DNA from: Oceanospirillum sp048270425
GTDB lineage: Bacteria > Pseudomonadota > Gammaproteobacteria > Pseudomonadales > Halomonadaceae
Reading direction: 5' to 3'
DNA: 64,000 nt
Assembly (NCBI GenBank): GCA_048270425.1
Contig: JBLWSY010000006.1
Location: 62,001 to 126,000 of the forward strand
Below, piece after piece: positions 25,173-33,314 of this stretch. Position 1 is the stretch's first letter; each line of letters starts with the position of its first letter. The notes beneath the pieces are model-generated. The model ran no database searches. It was not told the origin of the DNA and was given only the letters and a program-made list of their open reading frames with translations. The translations under genes were made by a program, and so were the position numbers.

Positions 25173-26579
25173 ATGAAAAACTTTATTCTGAATACCGACT
25201 CTTACAAAACCTCTCACTACCTGCAGTACCCTCAGGGTGCGGAAGTGGTTTCCAGCTATATTGAATCCCGCGGTGGCGATTACGCTGAAACCCTGTTTTT
25301 TGGGCTGCAGGCCTATATCAAAGAAACCCTGAGCCAGCCGATTACCGCCGCCGATATTGATGAAGCCGAAGCGGTACTCACCGCACACGGTTTGCCGTTT
25401 AACCGCAGCGGCTGGCAGTACATTCTGGATACTTATCAGGGCTATCTGCCGATTGATATTCAGGCAGTGGCAGAGGGCAGCGTCGTACCCACTGGTAATG
25501 TGCTGGTGCAGGTGAAAAATACCGATGCTAACTGCGCCTGGTTGACCAGCTATATCGAAACCTCGCTGTTACGGGCGATCTGGTATCCGACCACAGTGGC
25601 GACAGTTTCCAAAGCGTGTAAAAACATTATCGCCCGCTATCTGGATGAAACCGCTGATAACAGTGATGGTCTGGCGTTTAAACTGCACGACTTTGGTGCC
25701 CGAGGTGCCAGCTCAGAAGAGTCTGCCGCCCTGGGCGGGGCTGCACACCTGATTAACTTTATGGGCACGGATACCCTGTCGGGTTTAATGGCGGCCCGTC
25801 GTTATTATGGCGCACAGATGGCGGGCTTTTCGATTCCGGCTGCGGAACACAGTACGATTACCAGCTGGGGCAAAGACGGCGAATCCGCCGCTTACGCCAA
25901 CATGCTCGCGCAGTTCGGCAAAGAAGGTCAGCCGGTCGCCGTCGTTAGTGACTCCTATGATCTGTGGAACGCTATCGACAACATCTGGGGTGATGAGCTG
26001 AAAGTTCAGATTCAGCAGATGGGCGGTGTACTGGTGGTGCGTCCTGACTCCGGAGTACCGGTGGAAGTCGTGCCGGAAGCACTGGAGCGTCTGATGGCTA
26101 AATTCGGCTACCGGACCAACAGCAAGGGTTATCGGGTGCTGCCGGACTATATCCGTCTGATTCAGGGGGATGGGGTTAGTGTCAAATCCATCGAAGCGAT
26201 CCTGGAAGTGCTGAAGCAGCGTGGCATCAGCGCAGAGAATATCGCCTTTGGCATGGGTGGCGAGCTGCTGCAGAAAGTAAACCGCGATACCCAGAAGTTT
26301 GCCATGAAAGCCTCTGCGATTCAGATCAAGGGTAAATGGCGGGATGTGTTTAAAGACCCGATTACCGATCCGGGCAAACGCTCCAAACGTGGCCGTTTGG
26401 CGCTGATCGCAACCGAAGCCGGTTATCGGACTATTCCGGAGCAGGATCTGAAAGGCCGCGAAAACCTGCTGCAGACTGTCTACCGCAACGGTAAGCTGTT
26501 AGTAGAGTGGGATTTTGACCAGATCCGCGCCCGCTCTGAAGCACCCTTAGCGGTCAAACTGCAGGACAGTGCCGCCTGA
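25173..26579 (+). CDS. nadV: Nicotinamide phosphoribosyltransferase
   Basis: 468 residues from the ATG at 25173; the GTG at 25170 is equally possible after CCGGAGG. NAMPT signatures: NTDSYKTSHYLQYP at the N-terminus, FKLHDFGARGASSEESAALG, SIPAAEHSTITSWG and RPDSGVP. It turns nicotinamide and PRPP into NMN, which NadM converts to NAD, by-passing nicotinamide deamidation. It has its own NrtR site and a strong terminator, so it is a separate unit of the same regulon. Confidence 0.95.
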   Translation: MKNFILNTDSYKTSHYLQYPQGAEVVSSYIESRGGDYAETLFFGLQAYIKETLSQPITAADIDEAEAVLTAHGLPFNRSGWQYILDTYQGYLPIDIQAVAEGSVVPTGNVLVQVKNTDANCAWLTSYIETSLLRAIWYPTTVATVSKACKNIIARYLDETADNSDGLAFKLHDFGARGASSEESAALGGAAHLINFMGTDTLSGLMAARRYYGAQMAGFSIPAAEHSTITSWGKDGESAAYANMLAQFGKEGQPVAVVSDSYDLWNAIDNIWGDELKVQIQQMGGVLVVRPDSGVPVEVVPEALERLMAKFGYRTNSKGYRVLPDYIRLIQGDGVSVKSIEAILEVLKQRGISAENIAFGMGGELLQKVNRDTQKFAMKASAIQIKGKWRDVFKDPITDPGKRSKRGRLALIATEAGYRTIPEQDLKGRENLLQTVYRNGKLLVEWDFDQIRARSEAPLAVKLQDSAA

Positions 26580-26608
26580 GTTGGTTTTCACTCAAGCAAC
26601 AATCGATA

Positions 26609-26641
26609 CCCCGCAGGTTGAATGCCTGTGGGGTTTTTGTT
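26609..26641 (+). terminator. Rho-independent terminator after nadV
   Basis: CCCCGCAGG and CCTGTGGGG (one G-T pair) around a 7-base loop, followed by TTTTTGTT. Confidence 0.88.
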
Positions 26642-26681
26642 GTTTAGGGGGCTGTTAAACGATGTTTTCCTAACTGGGGTA

Positions 26682-27527
26682 TTAAGCATTGGCCGCTGTA
26701 AACGCCTTCAGATCCACCTTTAACGCCTGTCGGATCAGATTGATCTTAGAGAAGTTATAACCGCTCAGGTAGCAGGCGAGTTCTTCTTTACCCAGCAATT
26801 TATTGCTGATCGCTTTGTCTTTTAACCCTTCGTTACTGAGTTGCTGCACCTGCTGGCAGAGGTGCAGCATATTGCTCAGCTTCTCCTGCATCGCCTGCTT
26901 GCCTTGTTCCAGAATCCCTCTGTGTGGGCAGAAGATCACCTGAAAATCCAGCTTCAGCACCTTTTGCATACTGCGCAGAATCTCTGTCAGGTTTTCGTCC
27001 TCCCGCATCATGCGCAGGGACTTGGAGATATAAAGGTCACCGCTGAACAGCCAGCGCCGCTCCGGCAGGTAAAAGCAGTGCAGATCTTTTGCGTGCCCCG
27101 GTGTGTGGATTGCCTGCAGCTCGCCAAAGCCATCGAGTGTCATAGTCTCCGGCAGGGGTTGAGTCTTCACTGGCTTGGGATCTCCCCAGATCACCCGCTG
27201 CATCACCGGAGTTTTATAACCCTCGCTGAATTTGTTTGCCGCCTGAGTCGGAGCGAAAGGAGTTACGCCCAGCAACTCAGCCGCATTGGCGGCATTTCCA
27301 CTGTGATCCTCATGGTGGTGAGAGAGCAGAATTCGGCTAATCGGCGCTTCTTCCATAAAGTGCTTACTTTCCGGCCACTGATTCGACGGACCGGTATCAA
27401 TCAGGGTGTCACCCAAACGATAGAGGATAAAGGTGGTGTTAATCCCCAGATTCAACCGGCCAACCCGAGCGCCTTCCACATGGAATCCCTGATCATCGGT
27501 ATAGCTGTAGCGTTTGCGTATTGGCAT
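26682..27527 (-). CDS. MBL-fold metallohydrolase
   Basis: 281 residues. The metal-binding motif LLSHHHEDHSGN (H-x-H-x-D-H) is complete, with TLIDTGPSNQW before it, and AIHTPGHAKDLHCFYL and RRWLFSGDLYIS giving the further histidine and aspartate ligands. The C-terminal helical part (residues ~205-275) is like that of the lactamase-B/LACTB2-type proteins. The substrate is unknown. It converges on nadV. Confidence 0.88.
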   Translation of the reverse strand: MPIRKRYSYTDDQGFHVEGARVGRLNLGINTTFILYRLGDTLIDTGPSNQWPESKHFMEEAPISRILLSHHHEDHSGNAANAAELLGVTPFAPTQAANKFSEGYKTPVMQRVIWGDPKPVKTQPLPETMTLDGFGELQAIHTPGHAKDLHCFYLPERRWLFSGDLYISKSLRMMREDENLTEILRSMQKVLKLDFQVIFCPHRGILEQGKQAMQEKLSNMLHLCQQVQQLSNEGLKDKAISNKLLGKEELACYLSGYNFSKINLIRQALKVDLKAFTAANA

Positions 27528-27822
27528 GGGAGAACCTGAAGGTTGGAGCTTGTATCAAACGAGTGTTTGAATGCCAGTCTACCACTGCCGCCTGATGGGG
27601 ATAGGGAATTAATTAATGGCAGGAATAAAACGGGGTGACGGAGATTGCGATGCGTCACCGCATTGACCTACTAGGCGTTTACCATATGAAGGCATTTCTA
27701 TAACCTTTGTCTAATTAATTATCATGAACGTGGTTGTTAAATGCTGCTGTTGATGCAGTAAAAATTAAAATAGCCATAGTGATCTCTGACAAATCATTAT
27801 TAGTAATTTTTGAGGTAATGGA

Positions 27823-28989
27823 ATGGATAAAGTAAGTTCAAATAATAAAGAAGGGAATCAGGAAGAGGTTAAGTTTGGCAAAGACTCTAATCAATCTTCC
27901 GCGCTTGAGAAAATCTTATCAAGACAGGCTGAAATCGAGAAGTTGGTGGGAGGGGGGATACCTCCTTCTGTTAGGCGGCTGATTTCTCAACAGTCGATTT
28001 TTGAGAAAACCCTTGGAGTGTTTTCAAAGCCATCAGCTATTGAGCAGATGATTTCACAGCAGTCAGTCCTTGAGAAAAAGCTTGGTGCATTATCTACGCC
28101 ATTAGCGTTTGAACGGTTTATATCACAACAGTCAGTCTTTGAGAAAACCCTTGGAGTGTTATCCAAGCCATCGGCGATTGAGCGGGTGATTTCACAGCAG
28201 TCCACTTTAGAGAAAAAAATTGGAGCATTATCAACTCCATCTTCAATTGAACAAATAATCTCGCAGCAATCAGCCTTCTTTAAGATTGGACAAATATTTA
28301 AGCATTCGAGCTTGGATAAGGTTGTTGGCGGTCTTAGTGGTAATTCATACCTTGACCAAGCTTTGAGAGGATTTAGAGAAAGCCCTCATTTTGATAAAAC
28401 AATGAGAAGCTTTTTAATAGCAGGTTCGGCGGCATTGAATGAGCCGAGCTTTGTTTCTGATATGTTGGAGGTGATATCGAAAATTGATCCAGAGGATTTC
28501 AATTTTGCCAAACTGGATGATTTGAAAGATGTAGATGCAACTCTTTCATCTATGGAAGAAAAGAAGAATTTTTTTCAAGGTATTTTAAAATTACCTCCTA
28601 TCATTCAGGCGATATTCTTAACTATCTTTTTTCAATTTTTTTTGCCGCAATTTAATAGTATTTCTGCGAACCTTCTTACACCTAAAGTAGAGGAATACCT
28701 TTCCCTTAACGATGATGCTGATAGGCAAAAAATTAAGGGTATAAGAAAACTCGCTATCGAAATCAAAGACATTGAGTCGAGTGATCTCCGGTTCATTACA
28801 GGGAATAATGTGCGTCTGAGAGCAGAGCCATCAACAAAGTCTGAAATTTATGATGAGATGGTCTTGGGGCAAGTGGTCACAGTCTTGTCTAAGAGAAAAA
28901 ATTGGACAGAAGTCATGTACAGTTATGAAGATGGTGAGTTGATGACTGGTTGGGTTTTTACAAGATACACTTCGAAGTTTGTTAACTGA
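27823..28989 (+). CDS. 23-residue-repeat membrane protein with SH3 domain
   Basis: 388 residues. Five copies of a 23-residue repeat carry ISQQS at residues 54, 77, 100, 123 and 146, with alternating LEKKLGALSTP and FEKTLGVLSKP halves; they should form amphipathic helices. A single membrane helix lies at ~258-278 (PPIIQAIFLTIFFQFFLP). A bacterial SH3-like domain follows (NVRLRAEPSTKSEIY to TGWVFTRYTSKF, ~328-385). The repeat is also visible in the DNA, suggesting recent duplication. The gene is AT-rich compared with its neighbours and alone, so probably acquired. The function is unknown. Confidence 0.7.
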   Translation: MDKVSSNNKEGNQEEVKFGKDSNQSSALEKILSRQAEIEKLVGGGIPPSVRRLISQQSIFEKTLGVFSKPSAIEQMISQQSVLEKKLGALSTPLAFERFISQQSVFEKTLGVLSKPSAIERVISQQSTLEKKIGALSTPSSIEQIISQQSAFFKIGQIFKHSSLDKVVGGLSGNSYLDQALRGFRESPHFDKTMRSFLIAGSAALNEPSFVSDMLEVISKIDPEDFNFAKLDDLKDVDATLSSMEEKKNFFQGILKLPPIIQAIFLTIFFQFFLPQFNSISANLLTPKVEEYLSLNDDADRQKIKGIRKLAIEIKDIESSDLRFITGNNVRLRAEPSTKSEIYDEMVLGQVVTVLSKRKNWTEVMYSYEDGELMTGWVFTRYTSKFVN

Positions 28990-29037
28990 TGTCGGATATC
29001 GTAATGGAAGAGAAAGACCACTACTGGTTGAAAGCGG

Positions 29038-30003
29038 TTATGTAACCGCTTCGGCCTCAAAAGCATCTACTTTAGCGATCTCGCTAAAACTCCCTCCCTT
29101 CTTATAAAACCCCGGTGGATGGCCGGTGACCTTCCGGAATGCCCGCCGGAAGGCGGTTTCACTCTGATAGCCCAGCTCATCGGCGATGGCAGCGATACTC
29201 TCTGTACCGCTGCTGATCTTTTTGCAGGCGATACTCATCCGCCAGTGGGCGAGATAATCCGCGGGGGTAAAACCCACCACCTCCCGAAAGCGTTTACTGA
29301 AGGCGGTGCGGGACATGCCTGCGGTATTGGCGAGTTCTTCTAATGTCCAGTTCTCTCCGGGGGTGTCGTGAATACCCGTCATGGCGCGAGCCAGGCGCAG
29401 ATCACTCAGGCCACCAAGCACGCCGGTGGCGACTTTCTGATTCGCCATCAGATGCCGCAACAGATTCACCAACAGCACCTCAGCTAGCCGGTTTACCACC
29501 GTAGTATGGCCGCAGCGTTGTTGCCCTGCCTCCTGAAACATCAGCTCCACCAGGGGTTTCAGATTGGAGATCTGACTCTCACTGGCAGGCAGATAAAGCA
29601 GAGCGGGTAGGGTGCTCTGCAGCAGGTTCAGCTCCTGATTCGGCTCGCGATGTAAAAAGGCGATATCGATCTGAGTCACCACGGCAGCGGGTTGCTGATC
29701 AAAACCGATGCCATTTTCCCGCAACTCTTCACGCAGCTCTTCACGCAGCTCTTCACGCAGCTCTTCACGCAGTTCGGCCAGCTGATGGGCATCGCCTCTG
29801 GGTAGCCAGATCAGATCCCCGCATTGACAGCTCAGTGTTTGCCCATCATATGGGGTTGTCAGCTGCAGGCGGCCACTCTTCACCAGATAGAGTCTGCTGC
29901 AGTCATCCTGCGGGACAGAAAGCGCTCCGTCATTGAGATTACTCTGGCTGACATGGCGGGCTTCCGGCTGGAAGAGGTTAAGAAGGGCGCTGAGTCGATC
30001 CAT
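29038..30003 (-). CDS. AraC-family regulator with cupin domain
   Basis: 321 residues from the ATG at 30003; the frame is open to 30159 but that part overlaps the divergent gene. The N-terminal cupin (LYLVKSGRLQLTTPYDGQTL, GDLIWLPRGDAHQL) senses an unknown ligand. Two AraC helix-turn-helix motifs follow (WTLEELANTAGMSRTAFSKR, SIAAIADELGYQSETAFRRA). A run of REEL repeats interrupts the end of the cupin. It is divergent from the peroxiredoxin-like gene at 30178, its probable target. Confidence 0.85.
   Translation of the reverse strand: MDRLSALLNLFQPEARHVSQSNLNDGALSVPQDDCSRLYLVKSGRLQLTTPYDGQTLSCQCGDLIWLPRGDAHQLAELREELREELREELREELRENGIGFDQQPAAVVTQIDIAFLHREPNQELNLLQSTLPALLYLPASESQISNLKPLVELMFQEAGQQRCGHTTVVNRLAEVLLVNLLRHLMANQKVATGVLGGLSDLRLARAMTGIHDTPGENWTLEELANTAGMSRTAFSKRFREVVGFTPADYLAHWRMSIACKKISSGTESIAAIADELGYQSETAFRRAFRKVTGHPPGFYKKGGSFSEIAKVDAFEAEAVT
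29721..29773. repeat. 12-bp tandem repeat inside the AraC gene
   Basis: About four copies of a 12-bp unit (CTTCACGCAGCT) encode four REEL repeats between the cupin and the rest of the protein. Changes in copy number would keep the frame and only lengthen or shorten a charged helix. Confidence 0.8.
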
Positions 30004-30177
30004 AAAGATTCCGTCAAATAACCAAGGGAAACGATCTGTTTTGTACGAACAGCTATTAAAGATAGCAAAACTGCGTACTGATCGTACAGAAAGTTCACCT
30101 ATGCTTTCTTCATCGACACAGCGCTGTCGGGCAATGAACCCGATAGCAGAGTGATTCAACGTTTGGAGAGAACGAAT

Positions 30178-30714
30178 ATGGTTACGCCTTTAATGCCTCG
30201 TCAGTCTGTACCGGCTCTTGATGTGAACACTGTCGGTGGTGACAGCTGGAGTCTGGAAGAACAGCATCCGCCACACTTTACCCTGGTGGTGTTTTATCGC
30301 GGTTATCACTGCCCGATCTGTAAAAACTATCTGGTGGAACTGAACCGTCTGGCAGCTGAGTTTGCCGCCAAGGGGATCTCGGTGCTGGCGCTGTCCAGCG
30401 ATACCGAAGAGCGTGCGACGGCAGCGAAAAACGAATGGCAGCTGCCGAACATCACCATCGGTTATGGTCTGACTGCGCAGCAGGTGAAAGACTGGGGGCT
30501 GTACACCTCTGCCGGGAAGGGTAAAACCTCTATCGGCGTAGAAGAGCCAGCGGTATTCAGCGAGCCTGCTATCTATCTGGTTCGTCCGGATGGCACGCTG
30601 TACTGGGGTAATGTCAGCACCATGCCATTTGCCCGCCCGCACTTTAAAGAGATGCTGGGCGCGCTGGATTTTGTGATTAAAAATGATTACCCGGCCCGTG
30701 GCGAGCTGGTCTGA
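30178..30714 (+). CDS. Peroxiredoxin-like (AhpC/TSA) protein
   Basis: 178 residues from the ATG at 30178, after GGAGAGAACGA. A thioredoxin fold with a CxxC site: VVFYRGYHCPICKNYLVEL. This is the layout of the peroxiredoxin-like 'PRX_like1' group rather than the PxxxTxxC of classical peroxiredoxins. ISVLALSSDTEERATAAKNE and FARPHFKEMLGALDFV are typical later segments. It probably reduces peroxides or disulfides in the cytoplasm under control of the divergent AraC regulator. Confidence 0.82.
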   Translation: MVTPLMPRQSVPALDVNTVGGDSWSLEEQHPPHFTLVVFYRGYHCPICKNYLVELNRLAAEFAAKGISVLALSSDTEERATAAKNEWQLPNITIGYGLTAQQVKDWGLYTSAGKGKTSIGVEEPAVFSEPAIYLVRPDGTLYWGNVSTMPFARPHFKEMLGALDFVIKNDYPARGELV

Positions 30715-30773
30715 TCGCTGGCTCTGGCCGTTAGTTAGGATGGCTGCTTGTTTAGATGACCGCATAGCCCTAA

Positions 30774-30820
30774 ATGACTCGCATGGGACAAAATATCCCA
30801 TGCGGGTCATTTTGTCTTTT
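30774..30820 (+). terminator. Long-stem intrinsic terminator
   Basis: ATGACTCGCATGGGA and TCCCATGCGGGTCAT form a 15-bp stem with one mismatched pair, followed by TTTGTCTTTT. It ends the peroxiredoxin-like transcript. Confidence 0.82.
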
Positions 30821-31230
30821 AAGGCGATTTGCTGCCGCAGCAGGCAAGTTCTGTCTGAGTGAACCGGGTGTTTATTGGCAGAAAAAATTGATCGCTGATT
30901 TATTTTCCCGATTCCGGATTCTGAAGTTCCATTTCCTGAAACTTAATCCGGTTAAAAGCCCCTCCGTGACCCATGGGTTCTGCCTGTTACGAACTTACTG
31001 ATTTTGTCTCCCTTTGCCGCTGATTTTCCCTTCTGCGCACTTTTCTTCTCCGTTATGGTCATTATTTATCCCTGATTTTCTTTTTTATCCCGCCGAAAGT
31101 GAAAAACAGGAATGATCTTTGCTGTTTCTTATAACTCAATTCAGGGTGGGCATTTTGACGCTCCCTAGATGGGCTACCGAATAAAAGATGCGCTACCGAA
31201 TAATGAATAATAAAAGTGACGTGACCCGAT
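30821..31230. other. Intergenic region upstream of fdhD
   Basis: No gene is supported. A direct repeat near the right end (31173-31203) is listed separately. The rest is AT-rich with poly-pyrimidine stretches. Confidence 0.4.
31173..31203 (+). promoter_or_regulatory. Direct repeat upstream of fdhD
   Basis: GCTACCGAATAA occurs twice (31173-31184 and 31192-31203), 19 bp apart, i.e. on nearly the same DNA face, 28 bp before the fdhD ATG. This could be an operator of the fdhD operon; the regulator is unknown. Confidence 0.45.
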
Positions 31231-32157
31231 ATGACAATGATAGAGACCGATAAGCAAAACGCTGAAGCAGCTGTCATCAGTCAGGCCAGTGCTGAGCTGA
31301 CACAAACCACTCAGGTATTCGATGAATACGGCCAGATTCGGGAGATCGCCATCGCAGGTGAGCGCCCGCTTACCCTTTACCTCAATAAACGCGAGATTGT
31401 CACCCTAATGACCTTAGGTGCTGAGCCTGAAGCGCTGGTGCTGGGTTATCTGCGCAATCAGGGCATGGTGAAAGCATTCAGTCAGATCCGTGCTGTGCAG
31501 GTGGACTGGGATGTGGAAGCCGCTGTGGTGGTCGCCGATGAGATCGGTGACGAGCTGGAAGAGAAGCTGGCCCATAAAACCGTCACCACAGGCTGCGGTC
31601 AGGGTACGCAATACGGTGCGCTGATGGATGATCTGGAAAGCATCCAACTGCCCAGCTTTAAGGTCGCGCAAAGCGATATCTATCGTCTGCTGAAAGCCCT
31701 GAATGAATATAACGAAACCTACCGCTCTGCCGGTGCGGTTCACGGTTGTGCCCTTTGCGCGCTGAATGCTGATACAGAAGAGGAAAACCGCGCAGAAGTG
31801 CTGGCCTTCTCAGAAGATGTCGGTCGTCATAACGCCGTGGATACGCTGGCGGGTAAACAGTGGCTGACCTCCTCACCAGAAAATCCTATGCCTATGGTGC
31901 GTGAGCAGATGGTGTTTTACACCACGGGCCGTCTCACCTCAGAGATGGTGATCAAGGTCGCCCGTATGGGCATTTCTGTGCTGCTGTCCCGCTCCGGTGT
32001 GACCGCCATGGGGCTGGCGCTGGCAAAACAGCTGGGCATTATGCTGATCGCCCGAGCCAAGGGGCAGCACTTTATGTTGTACGAGGGCGCAGAGCGCTTC
32101 GACTGGGACGCACCGCCACCGGTTCGCCCTAAATCGCCATCCCGTAAAAAAGATTAA
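31231..32157 (+). CDS. fdhD: Formate dehydrogenase sulfurtransferase FdhD
   Basis: 308 residues. FdhD moves sulfur from a cysteine desulfurase to the molybdenum cofactor of formate dehydrogenase. The CxxC transfer site is present in AGAVHGCALCAL, along with family motifs FSEDVGRHNAVDTLAGK and FYTTGRLTSEMVIKVARMG. The N-terminal ~45 residues are variable. FdhA at 13221-16085 is the obvious client. It starts the operon with the regulator and the YeeE-type transporter. Confidence 0.94.
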   Translation: MTMIETDKQNAEAAVISQASAELTQTTQVFDEYGQIREIAIAGERPLTLYLNKREIVTLMTLGAEPEALVLGYLRNQGMVKAFSQIRAVQVDWDVEAAVVVADEIGDELEEKLAHKTVTTGCGQGTQYGALMDDLESIQLPSFKVAQSDIYRLLKALNEYNETYRSAGAVHGCALCALNADTEEENRAEVLAFSEDVGRHNAVDTLAGKQWLTSSPENPMPMVREQMVFYTTGRLTSEMVIKVARMGISVLLSRSGVTAMGLALAKQLGIMLIARAKGQHFMLYEGAERFDWDAPPPVRPKSPSRKKD

Positions 32158-32222
32158 TAAGCCCGTCCGGCTTAACCCGATTTCAAACAGAACCCCACGC
32201 TTTTTGAACCTGAGAGAACGCT

Positions 32223-33131
32223 ATGTCTGAAGTGATCGCCGATACCCTTTTTATGAACGTAAAGCAGGTGGCTGAATACCTGCATCTGAACGAGAAGAAA
32301 GTTTATGCCCTGGCCAGTGAAGGCCAGATTCCGGCGACCAAGGTGACAGGTAAGTGGCTTTTTCCGAAAAAACTGGTGGATCGCTGGCTGCTGGAGTCCT
32401 GCCATAGCGGCCTGATGGCTGACCGTCTGCTGCTGACGGGTAGTGATGATCCTTTCCTGCAGGCGATGATGCTGCGTCTGCCTTCTGTGGTGGGCAACAA
32501 GGCGCTCTACAGCTATAGCGTGACTGGCACTCGTATGGGGTTGAGTCTGCTTTCTCAGGGGCATGCAGATGTAGCGGCGATTCACTGGGGGCGGGCAGAA
32601 GAGAGCCATCTGCGCCATCCGGGGCTGGTGCGCCAGTTCTCCCATTATCGTCAGTGGGTGCTGATCCATGCCTTTAAACGCACACAGGGCTTAATTGTAA
32701 ACCCAGAGTTTGAAACCGATGATGCCGACAGTCTGCCGATGCACCGCATGCGCTGGGCGATCCGTCAGGAAGGCGCGGGTTCACAGCGTTTTCTGCAGGA
32801 GTGGCTGACCGGCCAGCAGATGCAGGAATCCGACCTGAATGTTTCCGTACAGGCGTTCAGTGAGCGGGAAATGGCCTCCATGATCTGCCGTGGCGATGCC
32901 GATGTCGGACCGGGTAGCCTGAGTGCCGCCCGTGAATACGGCCTGAGCTTTATTCCGGTATGCGAAGAAGCTTTTGATCTGGTGGTACCGCGTAGCGTTT
33001 ATTTCCGGGGGCTGTTCCAGCAGCTGTTTACCTATATGCAGAGCAAAGAAGGTCGTGCATTGGCCGATAGCCTCGGCGGTTATGATCTGAGCGAATGCGG
33101 CAAGATGGTCTGGAACGGTGCAGAGAGTTAA
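32223..33131 (+). CDS. HTH regulator with substrate-binding fold
   Basis: 302 residues. An excisionase/MerR-like helix-turn-helix of the 'binding protein excisionase' type (MNVKQVAEYLHLNEKKVYAL) with a wing (VTGKWLFPKKLVDRWL) forms the first 65 residues. The rest resembles a periplasmic-binding-protein-type sensor of the PBP-like/molybdate-tungstate kind (GADVGPG-like segment RGDADVGPGSLSAAREYG). It sits between fdhD and a sulfur transporter-like gene, so it may sense molybdate, tungstate or a related oxyanion for formate dehydrogenase expression. The ligand is inferred. Confidence 0.75.
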   Translation: MSEVIADTLFMNVKQVAEYLHLNEKKVYALASEGQIPATKVTGKWLFPKKLVDRWLLESCHSGLMADRLLLTGSDDPFLQAMMLRLPSVVGNKALYSYSVTGTRMGLSLLSQGHADVAAIHWGRAEESHLRHPGLVRQFSHYRQWVLIHAFKRTQGLIVNPEFETDDADSLPMHRMRWAIRQEGAGSQRFLQEWLTGQQMQESDLNVSVQAFSEREMASMICRGDADVGPGSLSAAREYGLSFIPVCEEAFDLVVPRSVYFRGLFQQLFTYMQSKEGRALADSLGGYDLSECGKMVWNGAES

Positions 33132-33225
33132 CTGCCGTTTTCTAGGTGTTGATAAAAAGCCTTTTATAACAAAGGGTTAAAGGCTAATTGCTATTAGCTT
33201 ATAACGGATCAGTCTTAGGTAAATA

Positions 33226-33239
33226 TTGATCTATATCAG
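33226..33239 (+). promoter_or_regulatory. FNR/ANR-type site upstream of yeeE-like gene
   Basis: TTGATCTATATCAG differs from the FNR consensus TTGAT-N4-ATCAA only at the last base. It lies 76-89 bp before the ATG at 33315. This would tie the transporter gene to low oxygen, in keeping with the formate dehydrogenase neighbourhood. Confidence 0.6.
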
Positions 33240-33270
33240 GCTGCTATTAGAATTGTCGTCCTGCTGCAGT

Positions 33271-33297
33271 GCCGCATTCGCGGCGCTTTTTCGTTTT
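33271..33297 (+). terminator. Terminator-like hairpin before yeeE-like gene
   Basis: GCCGC and GCGGC with a 4-base loop, followed by GCTTTTTCGTTTT. It would end the fdhD-regulator transcript. It may also sit in the leader of the next gene, depending on where that starts. Confidence 0.6.
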
Positions 33298-33314
33298 AGA
33301 GTCGGACATACATC

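Noticed and set aside
28000..28290. Possible CRISPR array because of regularly spaced repeats
   Set aside because: The 69-bp period is an in-frame 23-codon protein repeat without conserved spacers or cas genes.
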